From positions 1-64,000 of the forward strand of contig JAHEAO010000006.1 in assembly GCA_024642725.1 (NCBI GenBank): a stretch of DNA of 64,000 nt, written 5' to 3'. The stretch is from Paracoccaceae bacterium. GTDB lineage: Bacteria; Pseudomonadota; Alphaproteobacteria; Rhodobacterales; Rhodobacteraceae. A program made the position numbers and the translations under genes. Positions 47,051-55,878 of this stretch are shown piece by piece (the first letter of the stretch is position 1; each line of letters begins with the position of its first letter). The notes below the pieces were generated by a model. That model made no database searches. It was not told the DNA's origin and saw only the letters and a program-made list of their open reading frames with translations.

Positions 47051-49443
47051 CTGTAGCCGGGCTTCAGGCTCTGCTGTCGCACTGGCTTCGCAACCCATGG
47101 CAAGCCTTTACGATGATTGCAGGGCTGGCAATGGCGACGGCACTGTGGGCCGGGGTTCAGGCGATAAACGCTGAAGCACGCGCCAGCTATGACAGGGCTG
47201 CCCAAGCAATCGGCCAGACCCGCTTCGATCAAATTGTCCGCACCGATGGCGGTGTCTTGGGCATGGACGATTTCGTCGCGCTTCGCAGGGCGGGATGGCT
47301 GGTGAGCCCTCTTCTTGAAGGCGAAGTAGCTTTGGGGCGAGATACCTTCCAAGTTATCGGCGTTGATCCCCTGACGCTGCCGCGCGACGGTGCCGGGCCT
47401 GCACTTCCGGGTGCCGGTGACTTGGTCGAGTTTCTGTCGCCGGACGGATTCGCCCTCGTCCATCCCGACGATGCCGGTGCTTTAGCTAACCTGGGCCCCA
47501 AGATCGAGGCCCAACCGGATGTGGGCCAAGGCACGATCGTCGTGAATTTGGGGCAGGCACACGAGCTTCTTGGGCGGGCAGGTGTGATGCATCTGGTTGC
47601 GGCGGAAAAACAGCCGTTGGGCCGCCCGCCTTTGGCGGCTGTGAACCCGGCGTTTGAGTTGCGTGAGCATCAGGAACAGGGCGATGTCGAGCGCCTGACC
47701 CAGAGCTTTCATATGAACCTGACCGCCTTTGGTTTGCTGTCCTTCGCTGTCGGTATCTTCATTGTTTACGGGGCCATTGGGCTTGCCTTCGAACAACGCC
47801 GCGCGGTCTTTCGGACCTTGCGCACTCTGGGGGTGCCATTGTCGAAACTATTTGGGCTGCTTGCGCTCGAACTGACAATCTTCGCTTTTCTTGCAGGGAC
47901 CTTGGGGGTGGCGCTGGGCTATGTCTTTGCTGCGGCTCTGCTTCCGGATGTCGCCGCGACACTCCGGGGTCTCTACGGCGCGGATATTGCCGGAGATCTT
48001 TCATTGCGGTCATCCTGGTGGCTTTCGGGTTTGGGAATGGCGCTGGGCGGCACCATGGTCGCCGCCGTCGGCGTCTTCGCGCGCCTCAACCGTTTGCCCG
48101 TTCTTGCGGCAAACCAGCCACGCGCCTGGACCTTTGATGCCCGAAGGTCCAACCGGCTCATGGCCCTGTTCGCAGGCGGTCTTGCAGTGGTTGGGATCGT
48201 ATTGGCAATCTCTGCAACGGGGCTGCCCGCCGGGTTTGCTACGCTCGCCTGCTTGCTGATTGCTGGCGCGCTTTCTCTGCCCCTGTTTCTGGATCTGATG
48301 CTGCGGCGGGCCGAAGGGCTCGCCCGGAATGCGGTGCCGCAATGGTTCTGGGCAGATGCGCGGCAACAACTGCCCGGGCTCTCGATGGCGCTGATGGCGC
48401 TGCTGCTTGCCATGGCCGCCAATATCGGGGTGTCGACCATGGTTTCAAGCTTTCGGCTGACTTTCGTGGGCTGGCTGGACCAGCGGCTTGCGTCCGAGAT
48501 TTACGTGACGGCGCGCGACCCGGAAGAAGCCGCGGCGCTTACGCGGTTTCTGGCGGGCAAGGTCGACGCTGCGCTGCCGATCGTCTTTGTCGAAAGGCAA
48601 ATCGGAGATTTGCCCGCCCGGGTCTACGGCGTGATTGATCATGCTACATATCGGGACAACTGGCACTTGCTGGAATCCGCGCCGGATGCCTGGGACAAGC
48701 TTGCAGCAGGCCAGGGAGTTCTGGTCAACGAACAGCTTTATCGGCGGGAAGGGCTGGCCATAGGCGACAGTCTTGCCGATGGCAGCGGTGATAGGGTGGT
48801 GGGCGTCTACGGCGATTACGGAAACCCGATCGGTCAGGTCGTCATGGGCTACAGTTCTTTTCGCCAGAAATATCCGGGCGCCATTGCGCTGCGGTATGGG
48901 ATTCGGACCGGTTCAACCGATCCGAACGCGCTTGCTGACGAGATCCGGCAGACGTTTGACCTGCCGGACGACGCGGTCGTCGATCAGGTCTTTATCAAAG
49001 GCAGATCAAAAGAGATCTTCGAGCGCACATTTTCGGTTACTTCCGCATTGAACATGCTGACCTTGTCTGTGGCAGGCTTTGCAATTCTGATCAGTCTTCT
49101 GACACTGGCGACCATGCGGCTGCCACAGCTTGCGCCGCTCTGGGCGCTTGGGCTGACACGGAGGCAACTTGCAAGCATGGAGTTGGCCCGTGCGGCGATC
49201 CTGGCGGCCTTGACCGGCGTGGCCGCGATGCCGTTGGGGTTGGGTTTGGCATGGGTGCTGCTTGCCATTGTCAACGTGCAGGCCTTTGGCTGGCGATTGC
49301 CGATGCATGTTTTCCCGTTCGAATATCTGAAGCTGGCTGGACTGACGCTGGTTGCGGCCTTGCTTGCAGCCCTGTGGCCGGCGGTGCGACTTGCCCGGAC
49401 TCCGGCGGATGCGCTTTTGAAAGTCTTCAGCAATGAACGCTAG
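47047..49443 (+). CDS. FtsX-like ABC permease (AttFG-like)
   Basis: 798 residues starting with GTG that overlaps the ATPase stop. Two FtsX-type membrane cores are visible, at about 235-345 and about 675-790, with helices between them and large periplasmic domains. It resembles a fusion of AttF and AttG. It overlaps the gene for the secreted partner by 11 bases, showing a tightly coupled three-gene unit. Confidence 0.88.
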   Translation: MTVAGLQALLSHWLRNPWQAFTMIAGLAMATALWAGVQAINAEARASYDRAAQAIGQTRFDQIVRTDGGVLGMDDFVALRRAGWLVSPLLEGEVALGRDTFQVIGVDPLTLPRDGAGPALPGAGDLVEFLSPDGFALVHPDDAGALANLGPKIEAQPDVGQGTIVVNLGQAHELLGRAGVMHLVAAEKQPLGRPPLAAVNPAFELREHQEQGDVERLTQSFHMNLTAFGLLSFAVGIFIVYGAIGLAFEQRRAVFRTLRTLGVPLSKLFGLLALELTIFAFLAGTLGVALGYVFAAALLPDVAATLRGLYGADIAGDLSLRSSWWLSGLGMALGGTMVAAVGVFARLNRLPVLAANQPRAWTFDARRSNRLMALFAGGLAVVGIVLAISATGLPAGFATLACLLIAGALSLPLFLDLMLRRAEGLARNAVPQWFWADARQQLPGLSMALMALLLAMAANIGVSTMVSSFRLTFVGWLDQRLASEIYVTARDPEEAAALTRFLAGKVDAALPIVFVERQIGDLPARVYGVIDHATYRDNWHLLESAPDAWDKLAAGQGVLVNEQLYRREGLAIGDSLADGSGDRVVGVYGDYGNPIGQVVMGYSSFRQKYPGAIALRYGIRTGSTDPNALADEIRQTFDLPDDAVVDQVFIKGRSKEIFERTFSVTSALNMLTLSVAGFAILISLLTLATMRLPQLAPLWALGLTRRQLASMELARAAILAALTGVAAMPLGLGLAWVLLAIVNVQAFGWRLPMHVFPFEYLKLAGLTLVAALLAALWPAVRLARTPADALLKVFSNER

Positions 49444-50485
49444 AGCAATTGCTTTCCTGTTGTTCATACTGCCATCCTTGGCCAATGCGCAGGGATTTGC
49501 CGGGCTGGGAACGGTCGCCGACAATTTCGCCACGCCAGAAATCGGGCGAGTATTGAGCTTCCCCGCCGATCACGCCGCCCATCCGGAGTACCGCATCGAA
49601 TGGTGGTATTTGACGTCAAATCTGACCGGGGCCGATGGCACTGACTATGGCTTGCAGTGGACACTTTTTCGCGCTGGTCTAAAGCCTGACGTCAGTGAGC
49701 ATTGGCAAGGCTCGCAGCTTTGGATGGGTCATGCCGCCATAACCACCCCTGAAGGGCATTTCTTCACGGAACGACTGGCGCTCGGCGGGACGGGCCAAGC
49801 TGGTGTGGAGGCAGACCCGTTTGCGGCCTGGATTGACGAATGGCAGATGACGGCAACACCCGACCTGTCAGAGATGGCGCTGAATGCCGCTGGCTTGGAC
49901 TTTGCCTATGATCTCTCGCTATTGGCCACCGGACCGCTGGTCCTTCACGGGCAGAGTGGATATTCGACCAAGTCGGCCGCGGGGCAAGCAAGCTATTACT
50001 ATTCCCAGCCCTTCTACGAGGTGACAGGAACACTGGTACTGCCCTCTGGCGAAGTTGGGGTCAGCGGAAGCGCTTGGTTGGATCACGAATGGTCCTCTCA
50101 GCCGCTCGCGGGCACGCAGGAAGGCTGGGACTGGTTTTCGCTGAGCTTTGACGACGGCTCCCGATTGATGGGGTTCCAGCTTCGTCACACGGATGGCGCG
50201 AGATTCAGCTCTGCCAGCTGGATTGCACCTGACGGCGCCACGAAATCCTATCCGGATGGTTCATTTGTTGCAGAGCCTTTGTCCTTATCGACCGTCGATG
50301 GAATAGAGCTTCCAACCAAATGGCATGTGTCGTTGCGGGATCAGGCTATCGACGTGACCGTCGCCGCCGTGAACGACAAGGCATGGATGGCCACCTCGGT
50401 CCCCTACTGGGAGGGGCCGGTGAAGATCACGGGAAGCCGCAAAGGCAGTGGCTATCTTGAGATGACGGGGTACAAGAAAGAATAA
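49433..50485 (+). CDS. Secreted CrtC/AttH-like lipocalin-domain protein
   Basis: 350 residues with a Sec signal peptide (MNARAIAFLLFILPSLANA). The family motif RIEWWYLTSNL and later YYYSQPFYEVTGTL and WLDHEWSS are typical of AttH and carotenoid 1,2-hydratase (CrtC)-like proteins, which form two lipocalin-like barrels. Databases often name such proteins carotenoid hydratase, but the ABC neighbours favour an AttH role, a periplasmic partner of the transporter that may bind or modify a hydrophobic ligand. It is convergent with the DUF2478 gene 18 bp away. Confidence 0.88.
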   Translation: MNARAIAFLLFILPSLANAQGFAGLGTVADNFATPEIGRVLSFPADHAAHPEYRIEWWYLTSNLTGADGTDYGLQWTLFRAGLKPDVSEHWQGSQLWMGHAAITTPEGHFFTERLALGGTGQAGVEADPFAAWIDEWQMTATPDLSEMALNAAGLDFAYDLSLLATGPLVLHGQSGYSTKSAAGQASYYYSQPFYEVTGTLVLPSGEVGVSGSAWLDHEWSSQPLAGTQEGWDWFSLSFDDGSRLMGFQLRHTDGARFSSASWIAPDGATKSYPDGSFVAEPLSLSTVDGIELPTKWHVSLRDQAIDVTVAAVNDKAWMATSVPYWEGPVKITGSRKGSGYLEMTGYKKE

Positions 50486-50503
50486 CTCGGGCCAAAAGCT
50501 TGG

Positions 50504-51028
50504 CTAAGAGCCTGCTTTGGCGGGATGCGAAGTTTCTTTCTGGAACCATGCCATCAGAGATTCCTCGTTCGGGGCAATATACGCGGCCGCATCCCCTGTG
50601 AATTCATCAAAGGACCTCTGGCTGAGTTTGCTGACACCAAGGACCACAGGTATGTTCCTTGCAAGGGCCTCGGCGATGAGGGGCCTGAAACCGCGGCCAT
50701 CGGCTTCGTGCTTTCCGAACTTGTTGATGATCAGCAGATCGGGCCCGTCTTCAAGGCTGGCCGCCACAGCTCCGACGGCCTGTTCCAGCGCTCCGGGATC
50801 CAGCCGGCATCCCTTCGCTTCCTTGCCCAGCGACTGCGAGATTCTGAAGACCGGACCATCAGGCAGGACACGCACATCCATGTCACACAGGCCAATGTCG
50901 CAGTTTTCGGAGTTTGTCTGGACGACGCCAGCCAGCTTCAGCCCGGCCGCCATGAGCGCCGCTGCAGTCTGGGCTAGGATGCGGTCAACTTCACCGCGGT
51001 TTTGAGACGTGGTATATCCCAGTTTCAT
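50504..51028 (-). CDS. DUF2478 protein
   Basis: ATG 51028 has GAGG 8 bases upstream, giving 174 residues; the track ORF starts further out. The start MKLGYTTSQNRGEVDRIL, the segment GVVQTNSE, then DLLIINKFGKHEADGRGF are typical of DUF2478, a Rossmann-like family of unknown function often seen near molybdate genes. INKFGKxE resembles a nucleotide-binding or P-loop-GTPase-like segment, but a Walker A is missing. Here it is the last gene of a six-gene operon, with no molybdenum genes nearby. Confidence 0.78.
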   Translation of the reverse strand: MKLGYTTSQNRGEVDRILAQTAAALMAAGLKLAGVVQTNSENCDIGLCDMDVRVLPDGPVFRISQSLGKEAKGCRLDPGALEQAVGAVAASLEDGPDLLIINKFGKHEADGRGFRPLIAEALARNIPVVLGVSKLSQRSFDEFTGDAAAYIAPNEESLMAWFQKETSHPAKAGS

Positions 51029-51038
51029 CGTTAGTACC

Positions 51039-51830
51039 TCAGTGTTTCCTGGTCCAAACGACAGGAAACCAGTCTTCCCGTAACCTTTGTCCGTTCTGCA
51101 TGTCGTGGCCCGGATATGGCGGAGAAGTTCGTCCCGGCCGCTCGATATAGCGGGCATCGTCACCGACCCAACGTAGGCTCAACGCTCGCCGGCGCGTCGC
51201 CGACATGTTGCCCCGTGCGCCATGAACGGTCTTGTAGTCAAACAGAACAACGTCTCCTGGCTCCATGTCCCATTCCAGAACTTCCACATCTTCGGGATTG
51301 GCGTCCGGATCCGGCACGGGTGTCCAGTCGGCCTTGCTGTCATAGAAATCGCTGTCATCTGCCCAGCTGACCGGCCGCACCATCCTGGGCCAAAGATGGG
51401 ATCCGCCAATAAAACGAAGGCTTGCTTCACGTACTGGATCAAGGGGAATCCACTGGCTGACTGTTTGCCGGCCTTCAACGAAGTAATAGGGGGCGTCCTG
51501 ATGCCACGGCGTCGGCTTGGGCGTTCCGGGTTCCTTGACCAGAACATGGTCGTGAAAGAACTGAGCCGTGTCAGATGCCATGGCCCGAGCGGCAAGTTCT
51601 GCCGCCGGGCTTTCGCGTACGACGTGTTCGAACTCGGGAATTCGCGTCCAGTTGCAATAATCGTCGAAGAACCTGCCTTCGGACACGGCATTCTCACTGG
51701 CGTAGGGTCCGGGTTCGGCCATATTCCTTGCGACACCGGCGGCCATGATGTCGATCCAATCGGTAAAGACGCCTCGCAGGACGATTACACCATCCCGTTG
51801 AAACGTTTTGATTTGTTCGTCGGTCATCAT
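51039..51830 (-). CDS. Phytanoyl-CoA dioxygenase (PhyH) family Fe(II)/2-oxoglutarate oxygenase
   Basis: The track begins at a TTG. ATG 51830 overlaps the preceding stop (ATGATGA, with a second ATG at 51827), giving 263 residues. The metal triad is visible as His and Asp in TPWHQDAPYY and a distal His in YKTVHGARGNMS, with the 2-oxoglutarate Arg in RRRALSLRW. It hydroxylates an unknown substrate using O2. Coupling to an ornithine-cyclodeaminase family gene suggests an amino-acid-like substrate. It lacks the ectoine hydroxylase signature. Confidence 0.87.
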   Translation of the reverse strand: MMTDEQIKTFQRDGVIVLRGVFTDWIDIMAAGVARNMAEPGPYASENAVSEGRFFDDYCNWTRIPEFEHVVRESPAAELAARAMASDTAQFFHDHVLVKEPGTPKPTPWHQDAPYYFVEGRQTVSQWIPLDPVREASLRFIGGSHLWPRMVRPVSWADDSDFYDSKADWTPVPDPDANPEDVEVLEWDMEPGDVVLFDYKTVHGARGNMSATRRRALSLRWVGDDARYIERPGRTSPPYPGHDMQNGQRLREDWFPVVWTRKH

Positions 51831-52747
51831 CGTTTCTGCCAAGCCTCGAGTATGTGAGCGCTCGTCATCAAGTCCAAATGTGCGCCGCCGCCGTTCTTGA
51901 ACAATGTGATTTCTTCCTCCGATGTCCGGGCAAACCGGCCGCTGGCAAGGTCATAATAATCCGCCACGATATCGTCCGGACGGATGACCCCGTTGGCCAG
52001 CGGGTCTTTCAACTCGCCAATATGTTCCAGTGTCGTGGCTCGGCTGTCGACGAAGATACGCGCACGACGCATGACCTCGTCATCTGCCTCGCGCATGTCT
52101 GGCCTATAGGCCCCGATCAGGTCGATATGCTGTCCGGGTTGCAACCATTCACCGCGCAGAATCGGTTCCGTCGTCATGGTGGCCGATGTCACAATATCCG
52201 CTGATCGCACTGCCTGCTCGAGATCATCTGCAACAGTCACTCCGGAAAACTCGGCCGCAAGCGCTTCTGCGCCGCTGCGGGTCCGGTTCCAAACGGTAAA
52301 ATGCGCCTCTGGAAACAGGGCCCCGTAAGCTTCGCGGAGCGAGTGAGCGACGGTTCCCGCACCAATTATGAGGATTTCGGACGAGTCCTTGCGCGCCAGC
52401 TTGCGCGCCGCAAGCAGACTGTCGCCGGCGGTCTTCCACTTGGTCACCAGATGAAAATCTATGATCGCCTGCAGCATCCCGTCCGCGTCCGAATAGAGAT
52501 TGACCCCACCATTGACGGCGGGGAGTCCCCTGTCCTTGTTCGACGGAAAGATCGTGGCTGACTTGACCGCTATTCCCAGTCCGTCAATCCAGGCCGCACG
52601 CGACAGGACCGTGTCGTCACCACGGTAGAGAAACGAATCCTTGATATCGGCGCGCGGCAGACGATGTCCGGCCTCCAGGCTGCCCGTAAGTGAAATCCAG
52701 TTCAGCAGCTTCTCGCCTTCCGCGAACGAGATAATTTCCAAGGTCAT
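51827..52747 (-). CDS. Ornithine cyclodeaminase / mu-crystallin family protein
   Basis: 306 residues. The N-terminal substrate domain contains GIAVKSATIFPSN, with Lys in the usual catalytic position. The Rossmann domain has IGAGTVAHSLREAY for NAD(P) and a later GAYRPDMREAD. The family includes ornithine cyclodeaminase, ketimine reductases, alanine dehydrogenase and EutC. The substrate cannot be assigned. The four-base ATGA overlap with the HAD gene and overlap with PhyH show coupled translation. Confidence 0.87.
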   Translation of the reverse strand: MTLEIISFAEGEKLLNWISLTGSLEAGHRLPRADIKDSFLYRGDDTVLSRAAWIDGLGIAVKSATIFPSNKDRGLPAVNGGVNLYSDADGMLQAIIDFHLVTKWKTAGDSLLAARKLARKDSSEILIIGAGTVAHSLREAYGALFPEAHFTVWNRTRSGAEALAAEFSGVTVADDLEQAVRSADIVTSATMTTEPILRGEWLQPGQHIDLIGAYRPDMREADDEVMRRARIFVDSRATTLEHIGELKDPLANGVIRPDDIVADYYDLASGRFARTSEEEITLFKNGGGAHLDLMTSAHILEAWQKR

Positions 52748-53367
52748 GCCGCAGCCTCTCTCTTGCTCAAAAGCCCTTCGGCGACCAGCCGATCTGCCAA
52801 CCCCTGCGGACCTTCGAACCTGTGCACCTGCCAGCCACGGGCTTTGGCTGCTGCGATATTGTCGTCGCGGTCATCGGCGAAAAGCAATGCCGCCGGCGAG
52901 ACGCCGGAATCTTCCTCGACCATTTGGTAGATCCGGGCGTCGGGCTTTACGACTTTCATGTAGCCGGAGATGTAGGGCCGGTCGAATTCGCCGAGAACGG
53001 GGTAGATCGTCTGCGCGTATTCAAAGCTGCCAACGCCGAAGTTCGACAAAGCGAAAACCGGCACTCCACGCTGCCGCAGACTGCGCAAAAGCTTGACGGA
53101 ATGCGGGATTTCTGGACTTGCCATCTCGATCCAGTGGTCAAACCACATCCGGACCTCGGCCCGGAAATCCGGATATTGTTCGGCTGTCTCGTAGATGGTT
53201 TCCTGAAATGGCGCACCACGATCGACACGGTCGTTCATTGCATGCAGATCGACCTCTGAAAAGAGCGCTTTTCGACGGGCCTCACCAATCGCGGCGTCAT
53301 AAAATCGCTCCGGGTTCCACTCGATCAAAACATTTCCGATATCGAATACCACCGCTTCAATCGCCAT
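52744..53367 (-). CDS. HAD-superfamily hydrolase subfamily IA
   Basis: ATG 53367 gives 207 residues ([17 protein letters not shown]). The nucleophile region is FDIGNVL, where the first Asp is kept and the second is Asn, as in YihX-like phosphatases. FALSNFG is motif [10 protein letters not shown] motif III, and FADDRDDNI motif IV. Substrate unknown. It overlaps yaiI by 11 bases and the cyclodeaminase gene by four. Confidence 0.82.
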   Translation of the reverse strand: MAIEAVVFDIGNVLIEWNPERFYDAAIGEARRKALFSEVDLHAMNDRVDRGAPFQETIYETAEQYPDFRAEVRMWFDHWIEMASPEIPHSVKLLRSLRQRGVPVFALSNFGVGSFEYAQTIYPVLGEFDRPYISGYMKVVKPDARIYQMVEEDSGVSPAALLFADDRDDNIAAAKARGWQVHRFEGPQGLADRLVAEGLLSKREAAA

Positions 53368-53818
53368 TCCGTCTATCCCTTCCCGCCGCCTGAACGGCAC
53401 GTTCCAACGCATCGAGGAAACGGGACCGGTCGGCCTTTGTAAAGCCCTTGCCGCCACCTTGCCGGAACGGATCGGCCGCGCGCAGGTCTGCCATCAGATC
53501 CCGTGTCGCCAGCACGTTACCGATATTTGCCTGCGTCAGCGCTTCTCCGTTGTGTTTGATCACGCGAGCGCCGGCCTCTACACATTTGGCGGCCAACGGG
53601 ATGTCTCCGGTCACGACGACATCTCCGACACCGGCGCGTTCTGCAATCCACATATCGGCAACATCGGGGCCGTCAGGCACGAAGACCATTTCGACAAATG
53701 GGTTATCCGACGGTCGGAGGCCCCCGTTTGAGACAAAGAATACCTTCAAGCGGTGGCGCGTGGCGACCTTTTCAGCCTCGGCCTTCACCGGGCAGGCATC
53801 AGCATCGACGTAGATCAA
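53357..53818 (-). CDS. yaiI: YaiI/YqxD family protein (DUF188)
   Basis: 153 residues from TTG 53818, whose TTGA overlaps the fghA stop by four bases and has GAGG 10 bases upstream. This gives [12 protein letters not shown], the family N-terminus. TTG 53824 is an alternative. Other family motifs are [22 protein letters not shown] and the C-terminal [17 protein letters not shown]. The fold resembles PIN/NYN nucleases and the acidic residues could bind metal, but no function is established. Confidence 0.85.
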   Translation of the reverse strand: MIYVDADACPVKAEAEKVATRHRLKVFFVSNGGLRPSDNPFVEMVFVPDGPDVADMWIAERAGVGDVVVTGDIPLAAKCVEAGARVIKHNGEALTQANIGNVLATRDLMADLRAADPFRQGGGKGFTKADRSRFLDALERAVQAAGRDRRNGD

Positions 53819-54645
53819 GCCCAAAGTGCCTCGGCATGAAAAGCAATATGTTCTTCCATGAAGCTTGCGACGAAGAAGTAGCTGTGGTCGTAGCCGGGTT
53901 GCAGGCGCCATGTCGCCTGTTGCCGTCTGGCCGCGATTGCTTGCGCCAGTGTTTCCGGGCGAAGAAGGTCCATGTTGCTGTCGGCAGCACCCGTATCGAC
54001 CAGAATCGGACCGTCAAACCCCCTGTCCGCCATGAGGGCAGATGCATCATGCGCTGACCATGCGGTTTCGTCGGGGCCAAGATACGCCGTCATCTGCTTG
54101 CGACCCCAATCGCTCGCCATGGGGTTGCAGATGGGCGCGAATGCCGAAAGGGAACGGAAGCGACCGGGGTGCCGCATCCCGAGTGTCAGTGCCCCGTGGC
54201 CTCCCATCGAATGGCCGGTGATCGCTTGCCGATCTTCGTCGATTTGAAAATTTGACATGATCAAGTCGGGGAGGTCCCGTATCACATAGCTTTCCATCAT
54301 AAAATGCGGTGCCCAGGGCGCTTGGGTTGCGTCAACGTAGAAGCCAGCCCCCAGGCCGAGATCGTAGGACTCATCATCGGCAACACCGTGCCCGCGGGGA
54401 GATGTGTCAGGGTAGGCCAGCGCAATGCCAGCTTCGGCCGCCCAGCATTGAGCACCAGCTTTGATCATCGCATTTTCATGTGTGCAGGTCAGTCCGGAAA
54501 GGAACCATAAGATCGGAACCGGACCATGTTGCGCCTCTTGGGGCATGAACAGGCCAAAGGTCATCTCGGTGCCGGTTGCCTTTGAAGGATGCCTATAGAC
54601 GCCTTGCACCCCGTCAAAACAGCAGGTCTCGGAAACAACTTCCAT
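53815..54645 (-). CDS. fghA: S-formylglutathione hydrolase
   Basis: 276 residues, the family length. The alpha/beta hydrolase nucleophile is Ser146 in [10 protein letters not shown], with Asp in [11 protein letters not shown] and His in GYDHSYFF. The [14 protein letters not shown]-like segment ([10 protein letters not shown]) is diagnostic. It releases formate and glutathione, the second step of formaldehyde oxidation after the dehydrogenase encoded at 57272. It opens the six-gene operon, with GAGGGA before the ATG. Confidence 0.94.
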   Translation of the reverse strand: MEVVSETCCFDGVQGVYRHPSKATGTEMTFGLFMPQEAQHGPVPILWFLSGLTCTHENAMIKAGAQCWAAEAGIALAYPDTSPRGHGVADDESYDLGLGAGFYVDATQAPWAPHFMMESYVIRDLPDLIMSNFQIDEDRQAITGHSMGGHGALTLGMRHPGRFRSLSAFAPICNPMASDWGRKQMTAYLGPDETAWSAHDASALMADRGFDGPILVDTGAADSNMDLLRPETLAQAIAARRQQATWRLQPGYDHSYFFVASFMEEHIAFHAEALWA

Positions 54646-54761
54646 AATGGTCCCTCTCTAAGATGGCTCAACCGCTACCGCAGTGCCGCATCAGGTGCAA
54701 CTTGTCGGCAACCGGCGTCCGCTTCAGAAATTGCTTTCTATGCGGCAGCGATCCGAACTTG

Positions 54762-55739
54762 CTATCCGCCGCCGATGATCGCGCCGGCGGCGAATACCAG
54801 CGCCCCGCCGACCACGACCTGGAAAGTGGCGCGGAGGAAGGGTGTGTCCATATACCGGTTTTGAATCCAGGCGATGGCCCAGAGTTCTACAAAGACCACA
54901 ACCATCGCAATGATCGTTGCAGTCCAGAAGTGCGGGATTAAGTAGGGCAGGGCGTGGCCGAGACCGCCGAGCGTGGTCATGACCCCGGCGGATATACCGC
55001 GTTTCACGGGCGAACCGCGCCCCGACAACTGTCCATCATCGGAAGCAGCCTCGGTGAAGCCCATAGAAATGCCGGCCCCGATCGACGCCGCCAGTCCAAC
55101 CAGAAAAGTTGTGTGTGTATCCTGAGTCGCAAAGGCCGTGGCAAAGATCGGTGCGAGTGTCGAAACCGAGCCATCCATCAGACCCGCAAGTCCAGGCTGA
55201 ACCCAAGTCAGCACAAACTTGCGATGCGCCTCCCGGTCCTCGCTTCCTCTTGCATCTTCATCGAGATGCTTTTCCTCGAGCTTGTCCGCCTTAGCCGAAT
55301 GCCCGGCCTCGGCCGCAGCCAGATCGCCCAATAGCTTGCGCGTATCGGCATCTTGGGTTCGTTCGGCGGCCATCCGATAGAAATGCTCGGCCTGCTTTTC
55401 CATCGCCTCTGCTTCATCACGCATCCGGTCAAGACCGAGATTCTCGACCAGCCAGATCGGTCGGCGCGCATAATATCCAGAGACATGCTCGCGCCGGATA
55501 AGTGGGATCATGTCGCCGAACCGTTTCTTGTGCAGTTCGATCAGACGGCGCCGGTGCGTATCCTCTTCTTCCGCCATTCCGTCGAAAACCTTGGCTGAAG
55601 CCGGAAAATCAACCCGCAGACGTTCGGCATATTGCCGATAAATTCGTGCGTCGTCCTCTTCCGAAGAAATGGCGAGTGCCAAGACTTCCTGTTCGGTAAG
55701 GTCGGAGAATCGCTTTCGAGACGTGAAACCGGGGATCAT
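54762..55739 (-). CDS. mbfA: Membrane-bound ferritin-like iron exporter MbfA (rubrerythrin-VIT1 fusion)
   Basis: 325 residues. The N-terminal half (about 10-150) is a ferritin-like di-iron domain with Glu and ExxH-type motifs (ISSEEDDARIYRQYAE, MAEEEDTHRRRL, AAEAGHSAKAD). The C-terminal half (about 175-325) is a VIT1/CCC1 membrane domain (GLAGLMDGSVSTLAPIFATAF, SIGAGISMGFTEAASDDG). In Bradyrhizobium and Agrobacterium, MbfA exports iron and is repressed by Irr. I see no convincing Irr box in the 139 bp upstream. It is divergent from the TetR gene. Confidence 0.9.
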   Translation of the reverse strand: MIPGFTSRKRFSDLTEQEVLALAISSEEDDARIYRQYAERLRVDFPASAKVFDGMAEEEDTHRRRLIELHKKRFGDMIPLIRREHVSGYYARRPIWLVENLGLDRMRDEAEAMEKQAEHFYRMAAERTQDADTRKLLGDLAAAEAGHSAKADKLEEKHLDEDARGSEDREAHRKFVLTWVQPGLAGLMDGSVSTLAPIFATAFATQDTHTTFLVGLAASIGAGISMGFTEAASDDGQLSGRGSPVKRGISAGVMTTLGGLGHALPYLIPHFWTATIIAMVVVFVELWAIAWIQNRYMDTPFLRATFQVVVGGALVFAAGAIIGGG

Positions 55740-55878
55740 GTGCTACTCCGAATTAGACATCGTCAAACTATCGGCCTGACGGGGAAAGACAATGCCTTGC
55801 GACACTTCGCCCTTTGTCTGGCGACACGCCTTGCCGTCCGCCAAGTGGTAGGTCTAGGCTAAGAGCAAGGGGAGGGCC

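Noticed and set aside
51039-51830. Ectoine hydroxylase (EctD)
   Set aside because: PhyH family, but the EctD signature and ectABC genes are missing.
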